A stretch of DNA of 64,000 nt, taken from positions 2,014,001 through 2,078,000 of the forward strand of contig OU015653.1 in the NCBI GenBank assembly GCA_907165275.2. The letters are read 5' to 3'. Below are positions 12,151-24,599 of the stretch, piece by piece (the stretch's first letter is position 1; each line of letters opens with the position of its first letter). The notes under the pieces are model-generated. The model saw nothing but the letters and a program-made list of their open reading frames with translations. It did not search any database and had not been told where the DNA came from. This DNA comes from Zygaena filipendulae (taxonomy: Eukaryota > Arthropoda > Insecta > Lepidoptera > Zygaenidae). A program made the translations under genes and the position numbers.

Positions 12151-12385
12151 TTACCAATGAATGTTATTGTGGGCGTCAGAGTCGTCATCATCTTGAGTGA
12201 AAACTTTCTTGCATTCGCCATTTGTTAGAAGCTGTTGAGGTCCTACGCATTGTATTAACCCAGTTCGAGACAACGAAGCGTTATACTCGAGTGGAATAGT
12301 AATTTGAGGATTTAGTTTCAATTTTGTTAGCATCGTGCATTGATAATTTCCTTTACGCCATTGGGCATTGATGTAAAAAAAAACT
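12151..12385 (-). CDS. Candidate coding fragment of unknown function
   Basis: On the minus strand a frame of about 78 codons opens after a TAA near 12385 and ends at TAA at about 12151. The residues are varied and unlike AT-rich noise: NAQWRKGNYQCTMLTKLKL, later YNASLSRTGLIQCVGPQQ, and an acidic end (TQDDDDSDAHNN). The first ATG lies at 12333. I recognise no domain. No convincing acceptor precedes it, so it may be a terminal exon, a decayed retroposed piece, or chance. Confidence 0.25.
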
Positions 12386-12703
12386 TACGTTTCTAATTCG
12401 AAGTTTCATAAAAATTTTATTACAAGAAATGGCATCGAAACCAATTTTGATAGAGCTGATTTAAAAAAGCACAACTTAAAATCTAAATCGAACTTATTCA
12501 AAAAAAGGAAAACAAACTTTAAATAAAATCGTAAATCTTACCGCGTGGCCTTCGTCCCATATACATCAGATATCTAACGATACAACCTACATTAGATGAT
12601 CCATATTTATTCAAATCCACTTGGAATAAGTCATTCCCACCTAATGTATGGTTATCTGACGAAATGAATGTATAAATTATTGCAACTTTGTTCATATTAA
12701 ATG

Positions 12704-12780
12704 ACTAGCAGACCCATGCGGTTTCACCCGCGATAATTTCGTAGTTCCCGCGGAATAATTCCATACAAACTTGGCTAAAA
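12704..12780 (-). mobile_element. Helitron-like 3' fragment
   Basis: A|CTAGCAGACCCATGCGG then TTTCACCCGCGATAATTTCG. Homology fades after TTCCATACAAACTTGG, so it is truncated. Confidence 0.6.
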
Positions 12781-13206
12781 GATACCTATCAATTTTAAAC
12801 ATTATATATATTTTGAAAGATCAACGATACAGATCGAAACAGTAGTAAAATTTTGAAAAGCCATATTTCTGAATAATAACATTATCTTGGAAGAAATATC
12901 TCAATTAAGATCTCAAATTGATAGGACGATATGTGAAATGGATTAGAATCATAATTTTTATGATAATTATACAGTTTTGTAACATAAAATTATAAAAAAG
13001 CTTAGATAATTACTGTAAACCATCAAAGATGGCCGTTTGAAATATTCGTCTAAACTTTATATAAGTATTAATTACTTAATTTAAATTAAATATCTTAGAA
13101 AGACATGATTTCTTAGCAATTTAAGTTCCACTAAAGTCTTAAGGAAATCTGTGTTATGAGTTCCTTTTTAAAAGCTTTTATTTAACTTGCAATATACATA
13201 CCTATG

Positions 13207-13405
13207 TATATAACTATGTTTGTACGGGTGGAATCTTAATTTGCAACTCTATTTTGAAGCAGATATCTTTTACCGATTGGGCTGAAATTTTGTATACACG
13301 TTTAGTTTGGATGACAGCAGTGCATGGTTTATTCTTTCTAGCGCATTTGAATAAAAGCTTGTTTTTTTAAAAACGGTATTTAGGTACCTAAAAAGTTTTT
13401 TTGTA
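13207..13405 (+). repeat. Dispersed repeat, copy 1
   Basis: TTTGTACGGGTGGAATCTTA, GCAGATATCTTTTACCGATT, GAAATTTTGTATACACGTTT and AATAAAAGCTTGTTTTTTT. Copy 2 is at 19906-20075. No coding content. Confidence 0.55.
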
Positions 13406-13627
13406 TCGATACTCATACCAAATGAAGAAACATCTCTTTCAAGGTTTATAATAATGTAGTGTAGTGAACTACGGGATTAAACGTTCAATATCACAATTCA
13501 CAAAACATCATATAGGCCAGATTTCAACAGCTGCAATTCTGAAAGTCAGATATAAATCTTCTTTCGATGACCTGGATGGAATTCGTAAATGTGAGGTACT
13601 TTACTGTTCTAATAAAATGATGTAAGT

Positions 13628-14111
13628 CAGTGGCGGACTAAGCCCGTCAGAGGCCCGGGGCGGTGAAGTTAAATGATAATATACTTCATTGGAGTCCCCC
13701 AGTTTAAGAAATTGATGAAATTTTACAAGCCTTGTATTCAGTTCACGTTTAATTAATATTTATTTATTTATTTATTTATTCTTCTTGCACAAAATAGTAC
13801 AAATGGCGAACTTAATGCCTTGCGGCATTCTCTGACAGTTAATTCAATAATTTTTAATCAACCGAATTACCGTCAAATTAGCTCCATAAATTGTCCCAAA
13901 ATACCTACTATCAAAAAAGAGCCTAATTCGTTAATAAACTGAATTGACACTGGATGACCTTGTGACAGGTGACCTTTGAGTTGTGTCCAAGTAATCAACG
14001 AATTCTAGGTAAAATCTTTTTGTCAAGAGACGATGGAGGTGTTTGGAGGCCCCCCCGGCCTGGAGGCCCGGAGCGGACCGCCCCTTCCACCCCCTCCTTA
14101 GTCCACCAGTG
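13628..14111. mobile_element. hAT-type MITE with 8-bp target duplication
   Basis: The termini CAGTGGCGGACTAAG (13628) and, inverted, CACTGGTGGACTAAG (ending 14111) match at 13 of 15. An 8-bp direct repeat ATGTAAGT flanks the element (13620-13627 and 14112-14119), as expected for hAT. The ends are GC-rich (GGCCCGGGGCGG; CCCCCCGGCC). A LINE 3' end has inserted at 13758-13855. No transposase frame is present. Confidence 0.8.
13758..13855 (-). mobile_element. LINE 3' end inserted in a hAT-type MITE
   Basis: An ATTT-repeat tail (13758-13779) is followed by CTTCTTGCACAAAATAG and AATGCCTTGCGGCATTCTCT. A similar block is at 27462-27540. It lies inside the hAT-type element at 13628-14111. Confidence 0.5.
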
Positions 14112-14977
14112 ATGTAAGTAGACAAAATGAGCCAAGTACCTACTTTACATGTAACACACTCTGCTATCTCTTAAATAACGTTTGATTACCAATCTACTTG
14201 TATCTTATCCACTCGTAGAGGTGTAAAAAAATGGTCACTGATGATTTCCGCTTTAAACCTCACATGTATGTATATTATAACTGGTTATATTATGTCGATG
14301 AACAGTTGAAAGTCATTGAAAACATCAAAGATCGATCGATCATATTATGAAAAAGAAACACGGTAAAGAAAAAATATTATATATTTGTTATGACTGTCAA
14401 AATAATATTAATGACAGTTAAATTACATTAGATGAAAAATTTTAAGGTTCCTTTCTAATATTGGCGAAATCCCACTACAGAGTGTCGTTAAATATAGCGG
14501 GAGACATTTCTTCTCCGTACATTTTTTAACAGTTACTAATAAAACTGAATTTATTTTGTATATCAGCAAATTTAATTATTATTATGTACAAAATATTCAT
14601 TTTTTTTTCTATTATTTATCTGACTTGAGTTTTGATTAAAACGTGTTTATCATTTATCATTATAAATGGAATTGAATGACTAAATTCTATTGCAAGTGAA
14701 AATCAGAAATATAGTTCTTTTTTCTAATTTATTGCTGACTGTATATCTTTTGAATTTATTATTCCAGCATAAACATATTTTTTATCCACTGATATCTGAT
14801 ACATACCTAAACATTTTTTTTTTTTGTTTGTGCCGTGCAAAATTCTTCGTTTCTAGGATGGAATGTGAAAGTAACTTAAGGAGTATTAGACACTCTCGAA
14901 ATAGGTATTGATTTTTGTTAATTTTCGCTTTATCAAGAAAGCAGTAAATTACGAGGACCTATACAAATTATATAAAA

Positions 14978-15060
14978 CACGTGGTTTCACCCGAGTGATT
15001 TTCGGAATTGGCACAGGAACTCTTTTTTTCAGTATGAAAGTACTTTTAATTATTTTCTAT
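14978..15060 (-). mobile_element. Helitron-like 3' fragment
   Basis: ACGTGGTTTCACCCGAGTGA and TTTTCGGAATTGGCACAGG; worn. A second copy in the same orientation follows at 15095. Confidence 0.45.
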
Positions 15061-15094
15061 TCCAAGACCTAAAATACTCGCAACTATCACCAAA

Positions 15095-15268
15095 TAGCTG
15101 TTCCCTCCGCGGTTTCAACTGAATCAATTTCGGTATTACTTTTTTGAACCGAGATAAAAGTATCCTCTGTCAAATAGAATTAAATCGGTTCAGCAGTTCC
15201 AGAGATATTACAAAATACATTACATACATACAAACTTACAAACTTTGCCTCTTTATAATATTGGTGTA
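15095..15268 (-). mobile_element. Helitron-like copy
   Basis: TAGCTGTTCCCTCCGCGGTT at the 3' end, AATCGGTTCAGCAGTTCCAG in the middle and CTCTTTATAATATTGGTGTA at the 5' end. Confidence 0.6.
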
Positions 15269-15283
15269 GAAAATTTAGCTGTT

Positions 15284-15323
15284 CCAATCGTTTTCTAAAT
15301 TTAACAATCGTTTTCTAAATTTA
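15284..15323. repeat. 20-bp tandem duplication
   Basis: CAATCGTTTTCTAAATTTA occurs twice in direct succession. Confidence 0.75.
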
Positions 15324-16000
15324 TGTAGACAGTGTGACGTCAACTTATCCGATCTCGTCAATTCTAGCCGCGGGGTGCTAAGAAATAAAAAAACAAAACA
15401 AAGTGCAAACGAAACGGTGCCAAGCGGCAGTGCTGTCATAAATCATAGGTTACACCAAATTACAAGAGACGTAATGCAATGTTTGAAAACTAACCTAGAA
15501 CGTATCGAAGTTGAACATTTGGAGTTCCGTAGGTACCTACTGTTAATTAGGTAACGTCAGTGTGCATTTTTTATTTATAATAACTTCCACATTTTGCAGA
15601 TCTGTATAAAGATTTAAAGGTTAATAACAATGACTGAGCATTTAATTTGAAAGATAAAATTTAAATTACATCAATACACGAAATTTAAGAAGATTAAGAA
15701 CTACATCAAATTGACAACGACACAAAGAAAAATAAATGTTTCGAACACATTGAAACAAAAACTAACAACTGTAAAACCTTGTAAAAGGAAACTGAAAGAA
15801 TTCATTATATTCTAACAGTAAAAAATAGAGTCGGCTTGGAGAAAAAAAACCTTTGATGTACAACTTACAATATTTTTTTAATACGTATTAATTTAATTGT
15901 CTAGTACCCATAGCTCGGTTAGTTTGAGACCAGGTTGTGCTGTTGGTGCTCGGTGATAAATGTCCAGAGCCTTATTATTAGGTATACTTTTATTAATGTA

Positions 16001-16200
16001 CTAGCTGTTCCCAGCGATTTCACCTGTTTTAATTTGTGGAGTAAAAATTGCCCTATATCCATTCCTATATCCCTGGTAACGTGTATGCAAAATTTCATGA
16101 TGATCGGTTAAATTGAAAGCGTAACAAACAAAAAAGAAAATATGTGTTTAAAACCACACGACAGATATGAAAATCTTTAGATAACATCAATGCTAATAGA
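16001..16200 (-). mobile_element. Helitron-like copy
   Basis: CTAGCTGTTCCCAGCGATTT, GCAAAATTTCATGATGATCG and GAAAGCGTAACAAACAAAA. Confidence 0.6.
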
Positions 16201-16910
16201 TAAATTATATCATATAAGTCGGTTAAAAACGAACTCACATCCTCAATTATATTTTTAGTTATTTGGCGCATCGGTTATGGAACCCTAAAACCGTTTAGAC
16301 AGTATACGTAACTAGCCCAATCGATTGTGATATGATCAGTCTAGACCATTTTGATGAGGATTACGGATGTGTGCGGTGACTGCAAGACCCAAAGCTACAT
16401 GTTGCGACATACAAGGAAATGTCGCTGATGGATGGTTGTTATTGTATACTGATATATTGTTATTTATATTATTTTATTTAGAACAAAAACCATATTACAG
16501 AAGATGGTTCATGTAATATGGTTATTAAATTGTTTTTTTTAAGAAAGTTAATTAAGGAATTAACATAAAACAGAAGTGCTAAGTGCTGGCAGTTGACTAA
16601 ATTTTTTTTTAGTGCGTCGCGTCGTGTAGTTTAATAAAAATATTGGACATATTTATTTTTTTACATACTTAATCAAAAAATAACAGCGATAAATTGATTT
16701 GAAAAAATACGTGTTTATTTTTTTTTTTTTTCTAACTGATGAACATAAAAACTAAAATAGAAAAACATAGAAAATAAAAATTCTGATTAATTTTTATTTT
16801 CATATTTTGATTGTCAACATCCCTATTTTTTATCCTCTTTACAAACATATAGGTATGTATTTTATATTGATATAAGGATGAAATTTTTGTTTACAATTTA
16901 CTCAGATTTT

Positions 16911-17076
16911 CTTCGCAGTTTCACTCGGGTTAATTTGCAGAATTCCTGCGGGAATTGCCACAAAAAAATTACCCTATGTGTTTTTCTGTATAAATTTGAT
17001 AATCTACATATTTACTAGTTAAGGCGTGAAAGCGTAACAAAAACACAAACTCATATTCGAATTTATAATACTTGTG
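16911..17076 (-). mobile_element. Helitron-like copy
   Basis: GCAGTTTCACTCGGGTTAAT, TTCCTGCGGGAATTGCC and AAGGCGTGAAAGCGTAAC. The terminal CTAG is lost. Confidence 0.58.
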
Positions 17077-17978
17077 CTATGATTTTAACGTATGGTCGTT
17101 TGTCCTTACAATTAGTAACTCGCGGAATTAATTAGACAATTTAATCATGAATAAATTATAATGTTACAAATTGGGCCAAATTTGCCCTGTATAAATCCAT
17201 CAGTTGACCGCAATTTGGAAATACTTATTACGGATCGAGAAACACGCAAAAATTAGATAGGCATCTGACTGTGTTATTATTATATGCTGAAAGATTCGAT
17301 GTAATTTTTATTTAGTTTGTCGACGAGACAAAATGTCGTCGAGACACTAATTAAAATTATGCGCGTCGGTAACCTTCATAAAGCACCATCGCCATTATGG
17401 AGTCAACTATATAAACATCCATCACTTTTTTTAAAAACTGGCCAGCATTTTAAAGCGTTCGGCGCGATATATTAATTTAGTATGTTTATTTAAATACAAA
17501 ATTTATTATTTTGACCTTTTAAGAAGATTGGTTTTAAGTACTAGTACAATCTTGCTAAAACCAATTAATGGAGCGCAATTAATATTTTTACTGCTTCGCC
17601 GTTGGTGTAATAACTCAATCGTTGCAATTAATAATTAATTATATTATATGTATTATGTTTATACCTAATAGTTAACTATAGCACGTTCCTAAACTCGGCT
17701 GCTCTAAATCAAAACGCGGTAAGCGATACATCATTATGTGTTACAAAACCAAGCAGTTTCAAGCCAATCTAGCATTTCTCTTCATCAGTTTCTTTTATAT
17801 CTTAGAGTATGTAATTTTTTTTTATTCAGTGACTTTAGTGTGACCGAAGCCCTATTAGGTCACTGCATTGCTACGCTTTTGTCAGTAAAAACTTTTTACA
17901 CATCATAACGATGTTATTAAACTGAAACGTGTCTGGAATCTTAAAATGTTGTTTGATATTTGTTGCTGTTATAATGTA

Positions 17979-18170
17979 CTAGCCGTGCCCCGCGGTATCA
18001 CCAGCGGAAATTTCGGAGATCTCGCAAGGATCCAAATTTTCAAAAAAGCCTTTCTTAGCGGATGCCTACGTCATTACAACTATCTGTAAGCTAAATTTCA
18101 GCGAAATCCGTTCAGTAGTTTCGGCTGTGCGTTGATAGATGAGTCAGTCAGGTTTGCCTTTTATATATTT
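17979..18170 (-). mobile_element. Helitron-like copy, second subfamily
   Basis: CTAGCCGTGCCCCGCGGTAT and AAATTTCGGAGATCTCGC, with the subfamily middle CGGATGCCTACGTCATTACA that also occurs in the copy at 55376-55612. Confidence 0.62.
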
Positions 18171-18210
18171 TGATTTGCTTGTATTTGATACCTATGCGAC
18201 TAGCCGGTCC

Positions 18211-18396
18211 TTTTGGCTAAAGCCACACTACAAAGGCTAAGAGCCAAGAAACGCGCCGAGTGACTAAACACTTCAAGCGACGCCCCTAGGTAGGTGCCTA
18301 GCTACGCAATGTGTCTGTTCACAAGGATTAGTCACTTGGAGAGTTTCTTTGCTCTTAGCAATAAGCGAAGCTCTTTGTAGTGTGGCTTTATCCTTA
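18211..18396. mobile_element. Foldback MITE, long copy
   Basis: The left arm starts at about 18213 (GGCTAAAGCCACACTACAAA) and the inverted right arm ends at 18396 (TTTGTAGTGTGGCTTTATCC). The right arm contains AGCAATAAGCGAAGCTCTTT as in the 11.3-kb copy. Arms are imperfect. Confidence 0.68.
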
Positions 18397-18892
18397 GACT
18401 TGACTCACATGAATTTCGAGGATTTCCCTCAGCAACTCCGGACTAACAAACCTTTCATAGCTAACGTCTTCTCCTCATAAAGCACCTACATGTCAGCTTC
18501 ATAGGACTATGTAAATGTATAAATTTGTGCAAATTTTACCCTCACTACTTTGTAAAAACCCTTCTATAGTACATACCTATTACCTATACTATGTAAGGAT
18601 ACCTCGTGCTTAATTTCAAGGTTATCAACATATTATTTTGGCTTGTAAGTTGTTATGTCAGTCAGTCAGTTTCTTCTTTAATACATTAACTAAACCTCAA
18701 CCTTGTGGATTCCTGATGTTCGAAATTCGTGTATTAAATCTAGTGTATTAGAAAGGAGATGGTCATTTTAGATGGGCTTCATGCCTGGGAATCAGATCAA
18801 GGTCGATAGGTGATGGTACTGGTCACTTCGCAGCCGAAAAGTTTAAAAGTCGTAGGTCATCGGAATCTTCGACGGTTAAACTGTTTGTTTCT

Positions 18893-18990
18893 TTTTTAAC
18901 CGACTTCAAAAAAATGTTTCGGGACGGACAAAGGAACTCTTGAGGTCGGTTTAATTATTTTTTGTTAAAGTTTTGCTTGAGTTGTATTGC
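18893..18990. repeat. ACCGACTTC-family fragment
   Basis: TTTTTTAACCGACTTCAAAA on the left and GAGGTCGGTTTAATTATTTT on the right form a short inverted pair around GGGACGGACAAAGG. Confidence 0.45.
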
Positions 18991-19644
18991 TCAGTAAAAA
19001 GTACATACGAATAATGCCCACTGTAGGAGTGCAGGTACCTACCGCGGAATATGACCATTCACGGTTAGGCATATTGTATTGGTACTGTATATATTGAAGA
19101 AAGTCACAAAATTTGGAAAAATCATAAAAAAACTATTCATTTTCAGCATGAACGCGTCACTTCCGTTGATTGGTGTAAAGAAATTAAAGTTGCTTTCGTA
19201 ACTTTCAGCATGTTTGCGTCACTACCGTTACCTGCTGTCGAAAAACGCTTTCTTACTAGTCCATGGTGGAAGGTGAAATAGCACTCAATGGCGGGATTTC
19301 ACGATTGCTGCAGGTTCCTTAACTTACCACTTAGATCAATAGACAAAAACATCGTCTAGGCGCATTGCATGTAGAGTCATCTAAATTAATGTACCTAGGT
19401 ACAAAAAACTGTGGAACATTATCCTTAATAACCGACTAATTTTCCGAACGCCTTTCTATTGCTAACTATAGAAGCAAATTACCAGTAATCACACCTTCAA
19501 TCGTGCTTTCAATGATGCAGACCCTCGGAACTCAAGGTCTGCAATATTATGATACGTAATAAAAGGAAGTTCGATACTATTGTTTGATGAACAGATAAGC
19601 AAATCCTTGTCGAAGAATTGTTGAATCCTTACGAGTAGGTATTA

Positions 19645-19824
19645 CAAATACGAAAGGTAATCTGTTTGTTTGTTACACTTTCACGCCTTAACGGCTTAAC
19701 CGATCATCATGCAATTTTGCATGCACGTTGTCAGGGGTACATAAAAGAAAAAAGGTTACTTTTATCCCAGCGTTCCCGCGGGATCTAGAAAATTAATGTG
19801 GGTGAAACCGCGAGCAACAGCCAG
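19645..19824 (+). mobile_element. Helitron-like copy
   Basis: GTTACACTTTCACGCCTTAA, TTGCATGCACGTTGTCAGGG and GTGGGTGAAACCGCGAGC, ending CAGCCAG|T. Confidence 0.6.
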
Positions 19825-19905
19825 TATATTATGGTTTGGCCGTCCGCGCGTCCTAAAATCTGACCGACATGTCCGATTTTGGCCTATGTCTTTAGGAGAT
19901 AACTG

Positions 19906-20075
19906 TTTGTACCTACGGATGGAATCTTCTAACTCAATTTTGAAACAGATATCTTCAACCGATTGAGCTGAAACTTTGTATACTTTTACGTTTAATTTGG
20001 ATGACAATGCATTTTTTATAGCGCATTTTAATAAAAGCTTGTTATATAGAAAAGTTTAAAAAAGAAGTTTTTTCA
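19906..20075 (+). repeat. Dispersed repeat, copy 2
   Basis: CTACGGATGGAATCTTCTAA, ACAGATATCTTCAACCGATT, GAAACTTTGTATACTTTTAC and AATAAAAGCTTG. Same family as 13207-13405. Confidence 0.55.
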
Positions 20076-23000
20076 ATCAAGACTTATTTTATACTATGTA
20101 GTGATAAAGTCGGTTCAAATAGTGTGGGCCAGGAAGGCTATTTAGAAAAGTAATCTAATACTCATTGACATTTCATAATGATCAGTTAGTATTGACATTT
20201 ACGTCATATGCACGTCTACATACTATAAACAATATTGCACCGAAAAACGTACTTGTGATGATTGATGCGGACGTTGTAACCGCTCTATATGCTAACTAGT
20301 AGCTGATTTGACATTTACTTATTCATTGTACCAGTATGAACCAGCAATGCTTTTTAATACTATATTAAGTTGCCACATGGTTCTGCGAAAGACTCTTTGA
20401 GGGTGTGCCTTGAATCTTATTTTTAGAACAACCAGTCGCACTTAGGTATGCGCTAAAACTATTTGAAACAATTTGGATGAGGTCGACGAGCTCAGATAAA
20501 TATTTACCCTTTTTCTATCTATCGTGTCTACTAGACACTGTAGACACTCTATATCGTTGTCAGGTTTATAACATTGCTTTTCTACTGCTTGTGTACCTAA
20601 TACATATTTCAGCCAGTTTTTTTAGTAAAAAGAAAAATAAGCCGGTAACTCCCTGTTTTGCATCACACACATTCGTCTTGTTAATTAAATCTTCCTTTGT
20701 TCTGTTAAGAACACGTTTTTTTAACTGCAGACTGCGAAGAATGCGTTTAATGCATGAGGAAATGTCAACTCAAAAAGTTACCGACCGATCTTGTTTTACT
20801 TAAATTGCTTTTCTTGTATCATTAATCAACTGCCATTTGATTAGGTGTCAATAAAAATTTGGAGTTCGGAAATTATTTGCTAACAGTATTGTGGACTGAT
20901 TCTATACCTAAAAGTTATTTATATACCCAATTACATTTAATAATTAAATTTGACACCTTACTCTTACCGTATTGCTTTATATTGATGCAAAAGGATGTAG
21001 ATTTTTTTAGATTTTCAAATGTTACACTTTTGTAATTTTGTAACGACTCTTATTCTGTGGTTGTTAGGTACATTATTACAGTGAGCTGCATTGAACAAGT
21101 GAGAAGTTCTTAACAAGTGATCTTTAAACAAGGACAACCGCACTTCTTTACGACCGTATTACATTAGGCACATTACTCGGTCACCTTCCTGCAACGGTTT
21201 TTTTATGGTTCCAAAATTGTACGAAAAACCCTTACAAATTCGCTACAATACGGATGTAGTCAGGTTTTAAATAAAAGTAGGTAACTTTTTCAAAAAAATT
21301 GAAATATTTTCATCGAACCCTTTTGAACATGCTTCGGTACACCATTTTGAAAAAAGAAATTGCAGTATTGATTTGGAAGTGACGGCAATATTATTATCAC
21401 ACCAAAAAGCGTGAGTTTACTTATGTTAATATAATATATGTATAAATAGGTACTTTTATATGGCATTCATTGCGAACTTCACGCTAGTGACGCGTCATTT
21501 CCGTTGATTTAATTCGTCCCACTTCCGTTTCTGGCTAAAATTTTACCCTCCACGTGTCAAAAGAGAAATAATTAATAAAAATTGTCGTATTATTACGAAC
21601 ATCCTTCCATTTTTGGAGTCTTTTGCAATAAAGTCAGATACACACTTCTATACACCCTCAGTTTTATGTTATCTTTGCAAAGGACACGTTTTTTCGGTTA
21701 TCATCTATTTTTAACCGACTTCCAAAAAGGAGGAGTTTCTGCATTCGGCTGTATGTATGTTTTTTTTTTACTTATAGCTATTGCACTCAACATCAATTTA
21801 ACTTTAAAAAGGTTACATAGGTACCTACCATACATAAGTAGGTACCAGGTACCATGTAAGGTACTACCTATATAACCTATATATAAACTAGTAAATTTTG
21901 TCTAGAAACATAATTATTGGAAGGAACGGTTATATCCCTTTATATATACCTATGGATTTCGATCCTTGATGATCACCTATTCAAATTTACAAACTTCGAT
22001 TCTCAGCAGCAGTTATCTCCGTACCAAATTCCGGAGTAAGCAAAAACAATATAAACTTAAATATTTTGAGACAGAACATTCACCTGAATGATTTTATAGC
22101 AGCTGTTGTTTAAATATAAAAAAAAATCTACTGAATCCTCAAAAGTGTAGGTCTGTCTGGTAAGGACCAGACATATACTTTGCGATGTATTTATTTATCA
22201 ATAACTAGTAGCACTTTAGACGCAGTAATTACGATGCATTCACCTCAATCAAGGTTTTATCTTTTCGTTCTACATAATAACGTAATAGATCAATCATCAT
22301 ACCTATAAAAATAATTACCAGCGCCGACTTAAATGCATATTTTACATATTTTATTTGTTTATTTATATTGAAACTTAAGAAGGCTACAATACGAAGTCCG
22401 TCTTTGATCAATCTGTAGATTTAAAAAAAAAGGAAAAACATATTTGTAGATTTTGCTCGCTGTTTTCTCTAGAAAGATACAGAACTAGGAGATGGAAGGG
22501 GTGCATCCAAATTAAAAAAAATATATATAATTGTACGTTTGGAAGTAGGAGGTATATAATCTTTAGAACTATATATTGAACCGATTCCTAAAATGTTATT
22601 TCCTATTAAGTTATTTCCGAGTTACATATTACGATATCTACTTTTATCCCTGAACAAAGGGGGTTCCCTTGGAAATAGGAAAAATTCACCACGAGGGACA
22701 CGGCAAGTTCAATATAAAACTACTAATCTGTGATACGATTACAATGAAATAGATATAAAATCCACGTTACAAGTAACGTTGTGCAATAAAGTTTAAGTTT
22801 TCGCTAAATAAGTTACAACAAAGCAGGAAATGTAAGTTGAGTGGGTAATTTGTAAATACAAAAACAATTCGTTTTCTCACTGCACTTAATTTAGATATGT
22901 TATGTTATTATTTAATACCTGTACGATTTAGTTTTTATTTATTATAATTACTATTGAGAGTGAGACGACTTGTGTGTAAATTTTTATCGTTGCAATTCAA

Positions 23001-23691
23001 GCATTTTATTTTCAAATGTTCTACCATTAGATGTAGCGTTAAGTGAACTTTGTGATGAGTTTCATTTTTTTTTGTTTTACTGCGGAACTAATGACTGTCA
23101 ATTGTTTACACTCGAGAGTTTTAAAATATACCTAGATATATATACCTACTCGTAAGTATAAAATATTTCTAGAGAAATACCGTTTTAATCCACGTCTGAC
23201 GAAATTGATTTTATATGTTGTGTTTCGCTAGTTATCATGAGTTTATGAGTATTTGTTTTTTATTATATTTTTATATTATAGGCATAGGTAATATATTATT
23301 ACAGTGTAGTAATAATTTTGTTTTTTCAGTGTAGTAATAAATAGTTCAGTGCTCTAGTTCACAAACTCTATCTGGCATTCAACCTAGAAAAACTACTCGT
23401 TCAAATTAATTAATTTTTATTTTAAGCCGCGTATTTGTTTACAAAGATTGTATTAATAATTTTTTAGTATAATGATAGATATTTGTTTGTTATAACACTA
23501 AATGTAAACCTAATAATTGATTACAAGTTCTCAATAATAAACAAGTGCGTCCGTTTGATAACCAAAAGGTATCGTTTCATTTAATTGGGATAATTAGATA
23601 TTACAGTTCTCTAATGTAGTGAAACTTCGCCCCTGTGAAGATTTTTTATCAATGTAGTAGTAGCGAATTGTAACCAATTATATCATCGTTT
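20076..23691. other. Anonymous DNA
   Basis: Apart from the ACCGACTTC repeat at 21713 and a GGTACC-rich patch at about 21820-21870, nothing is recognised. The 108-codon frame at 20477-20803 is rich in Leu, Phe and Ser, as expected from T-rich DNA, and is not called. Confidence 0.45.
21713..21770 (+). repeat. ACCGACTTCCAAAAAGGAGG repeat
   Basis: AACCGACTTCCAAAAAGGAG, GAGTTTCTG, then a T run. I recognise this as a common lepidopteran dispersed repeat. Confidence 0.5.
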
Positions 23692-23771
23692 TAATATATA
23701 ATATGGTATATATACTAATTAATATGGTGTATATGGTGTATATATTAATTAATATGGTGTATATATTAATG
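23692..23771. repeat. AT-rich minisatellite
   Basis: Irregular tandem units of ATTAATATGGTGTATAT, about three to four copies. Confidence 0.6.
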
Positions 23772-23998
23772 TAATAAGAGGAACATTTTATTTGTTTGTT
23801 GGTATGGATTATGGATTTCCAATTTTCTTCAAGAAATGGGTCACATATATAGCAGGCTTTTATCGGGTTTAATCGTATGATAGTAAAGGCACCTACGCTC
23901 GCTTGATTAGGTACCTAATTGTAAAGCAAGCCGAGTATTTATCTAATGGTTTAAAATTGAGATTTCGATATTAATTGTTAGTACTTAATTGATATATA

Positions 23999-24195
23999 TC
24001 CTACTAATATTATAAATGTGAAAGATTGGCTGTGTTTGGATGTTTGTTATTCAATCACGCAGAAACGGCTGAACGGATTTGGATGAAATATGGCATGCAC
24101 GTTGGCAGGGGTACAGAGAAGCATATAGAATACTTTTTGTATAGCTGTGCCCCGCGGTTTCACCTGCGGTAATTTCGGAGTTCCCGAATCGATGC
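23999..24195. mobile_element. Head-to-head chimera of two Helitron-like pieces
   Basis: A forward 5' part (23999-24138, TCCTACTAATATTATAAATG to ATAGAATACTTTTTG) is joined to a reverse 3' end (24141-24195, TAGCTGTGCCCCGCGGTTTC, ACCTGCGGTAATTTCGGAG). Confidence 0.65.
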
Positions 24196-24540
24196 AAATG
24201 ACAAAAGCCATAATTTTGACGATCAAATAGTCACCATGCCGCTTCGCAAGCTAAGAGGTCCCGAGATTACCTGTAAAAATCAAAAACATATATTGTTAGT
24301 AAATAATAGTATGGATATTATTTTAATCAAACATTCTTACACTGAGTCATCTCCTATAAGAGTTGTATTTTACTATACCTATGCATGGTACACTCCTAAA
24401 TACCTACTGCAGTGAGGCGAGAAAGGTTCGAGGAGGGCAGAATGCCTCATTCTTTCAGGTTGCGGCTTTGTTTTGGATCCGCATCCACGATTTTGATAGC
24501 GAGATCTTCAGGGCGTGCGTCGAGTAACCTAAGAATCTAA

Positions 24541-24589
24541 ACCATTAGGTGTACCACTTGCCTGTTTGCCCCCTATGACATAAAAAAAA
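24541..24589 (+). mobile_element. 3' end of the second SINE family
   Basis: GTGTACCACTTGCCTGTTTG, CCCCCTATGACAT and an A run. The preceding 130 bases (from about 24411) are moderately GC-rich and may be its diverged body. Confidence 0.55.
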
Positions 24590-24599
24590 GAAACCAAGT

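Noticed and set aside
20477..20803. 108-codon plus-strand frame
   Set aside because: Leu/Phe/Ser-rich composition as expected from T-rich DNA, no domain, no flanking gene signals.
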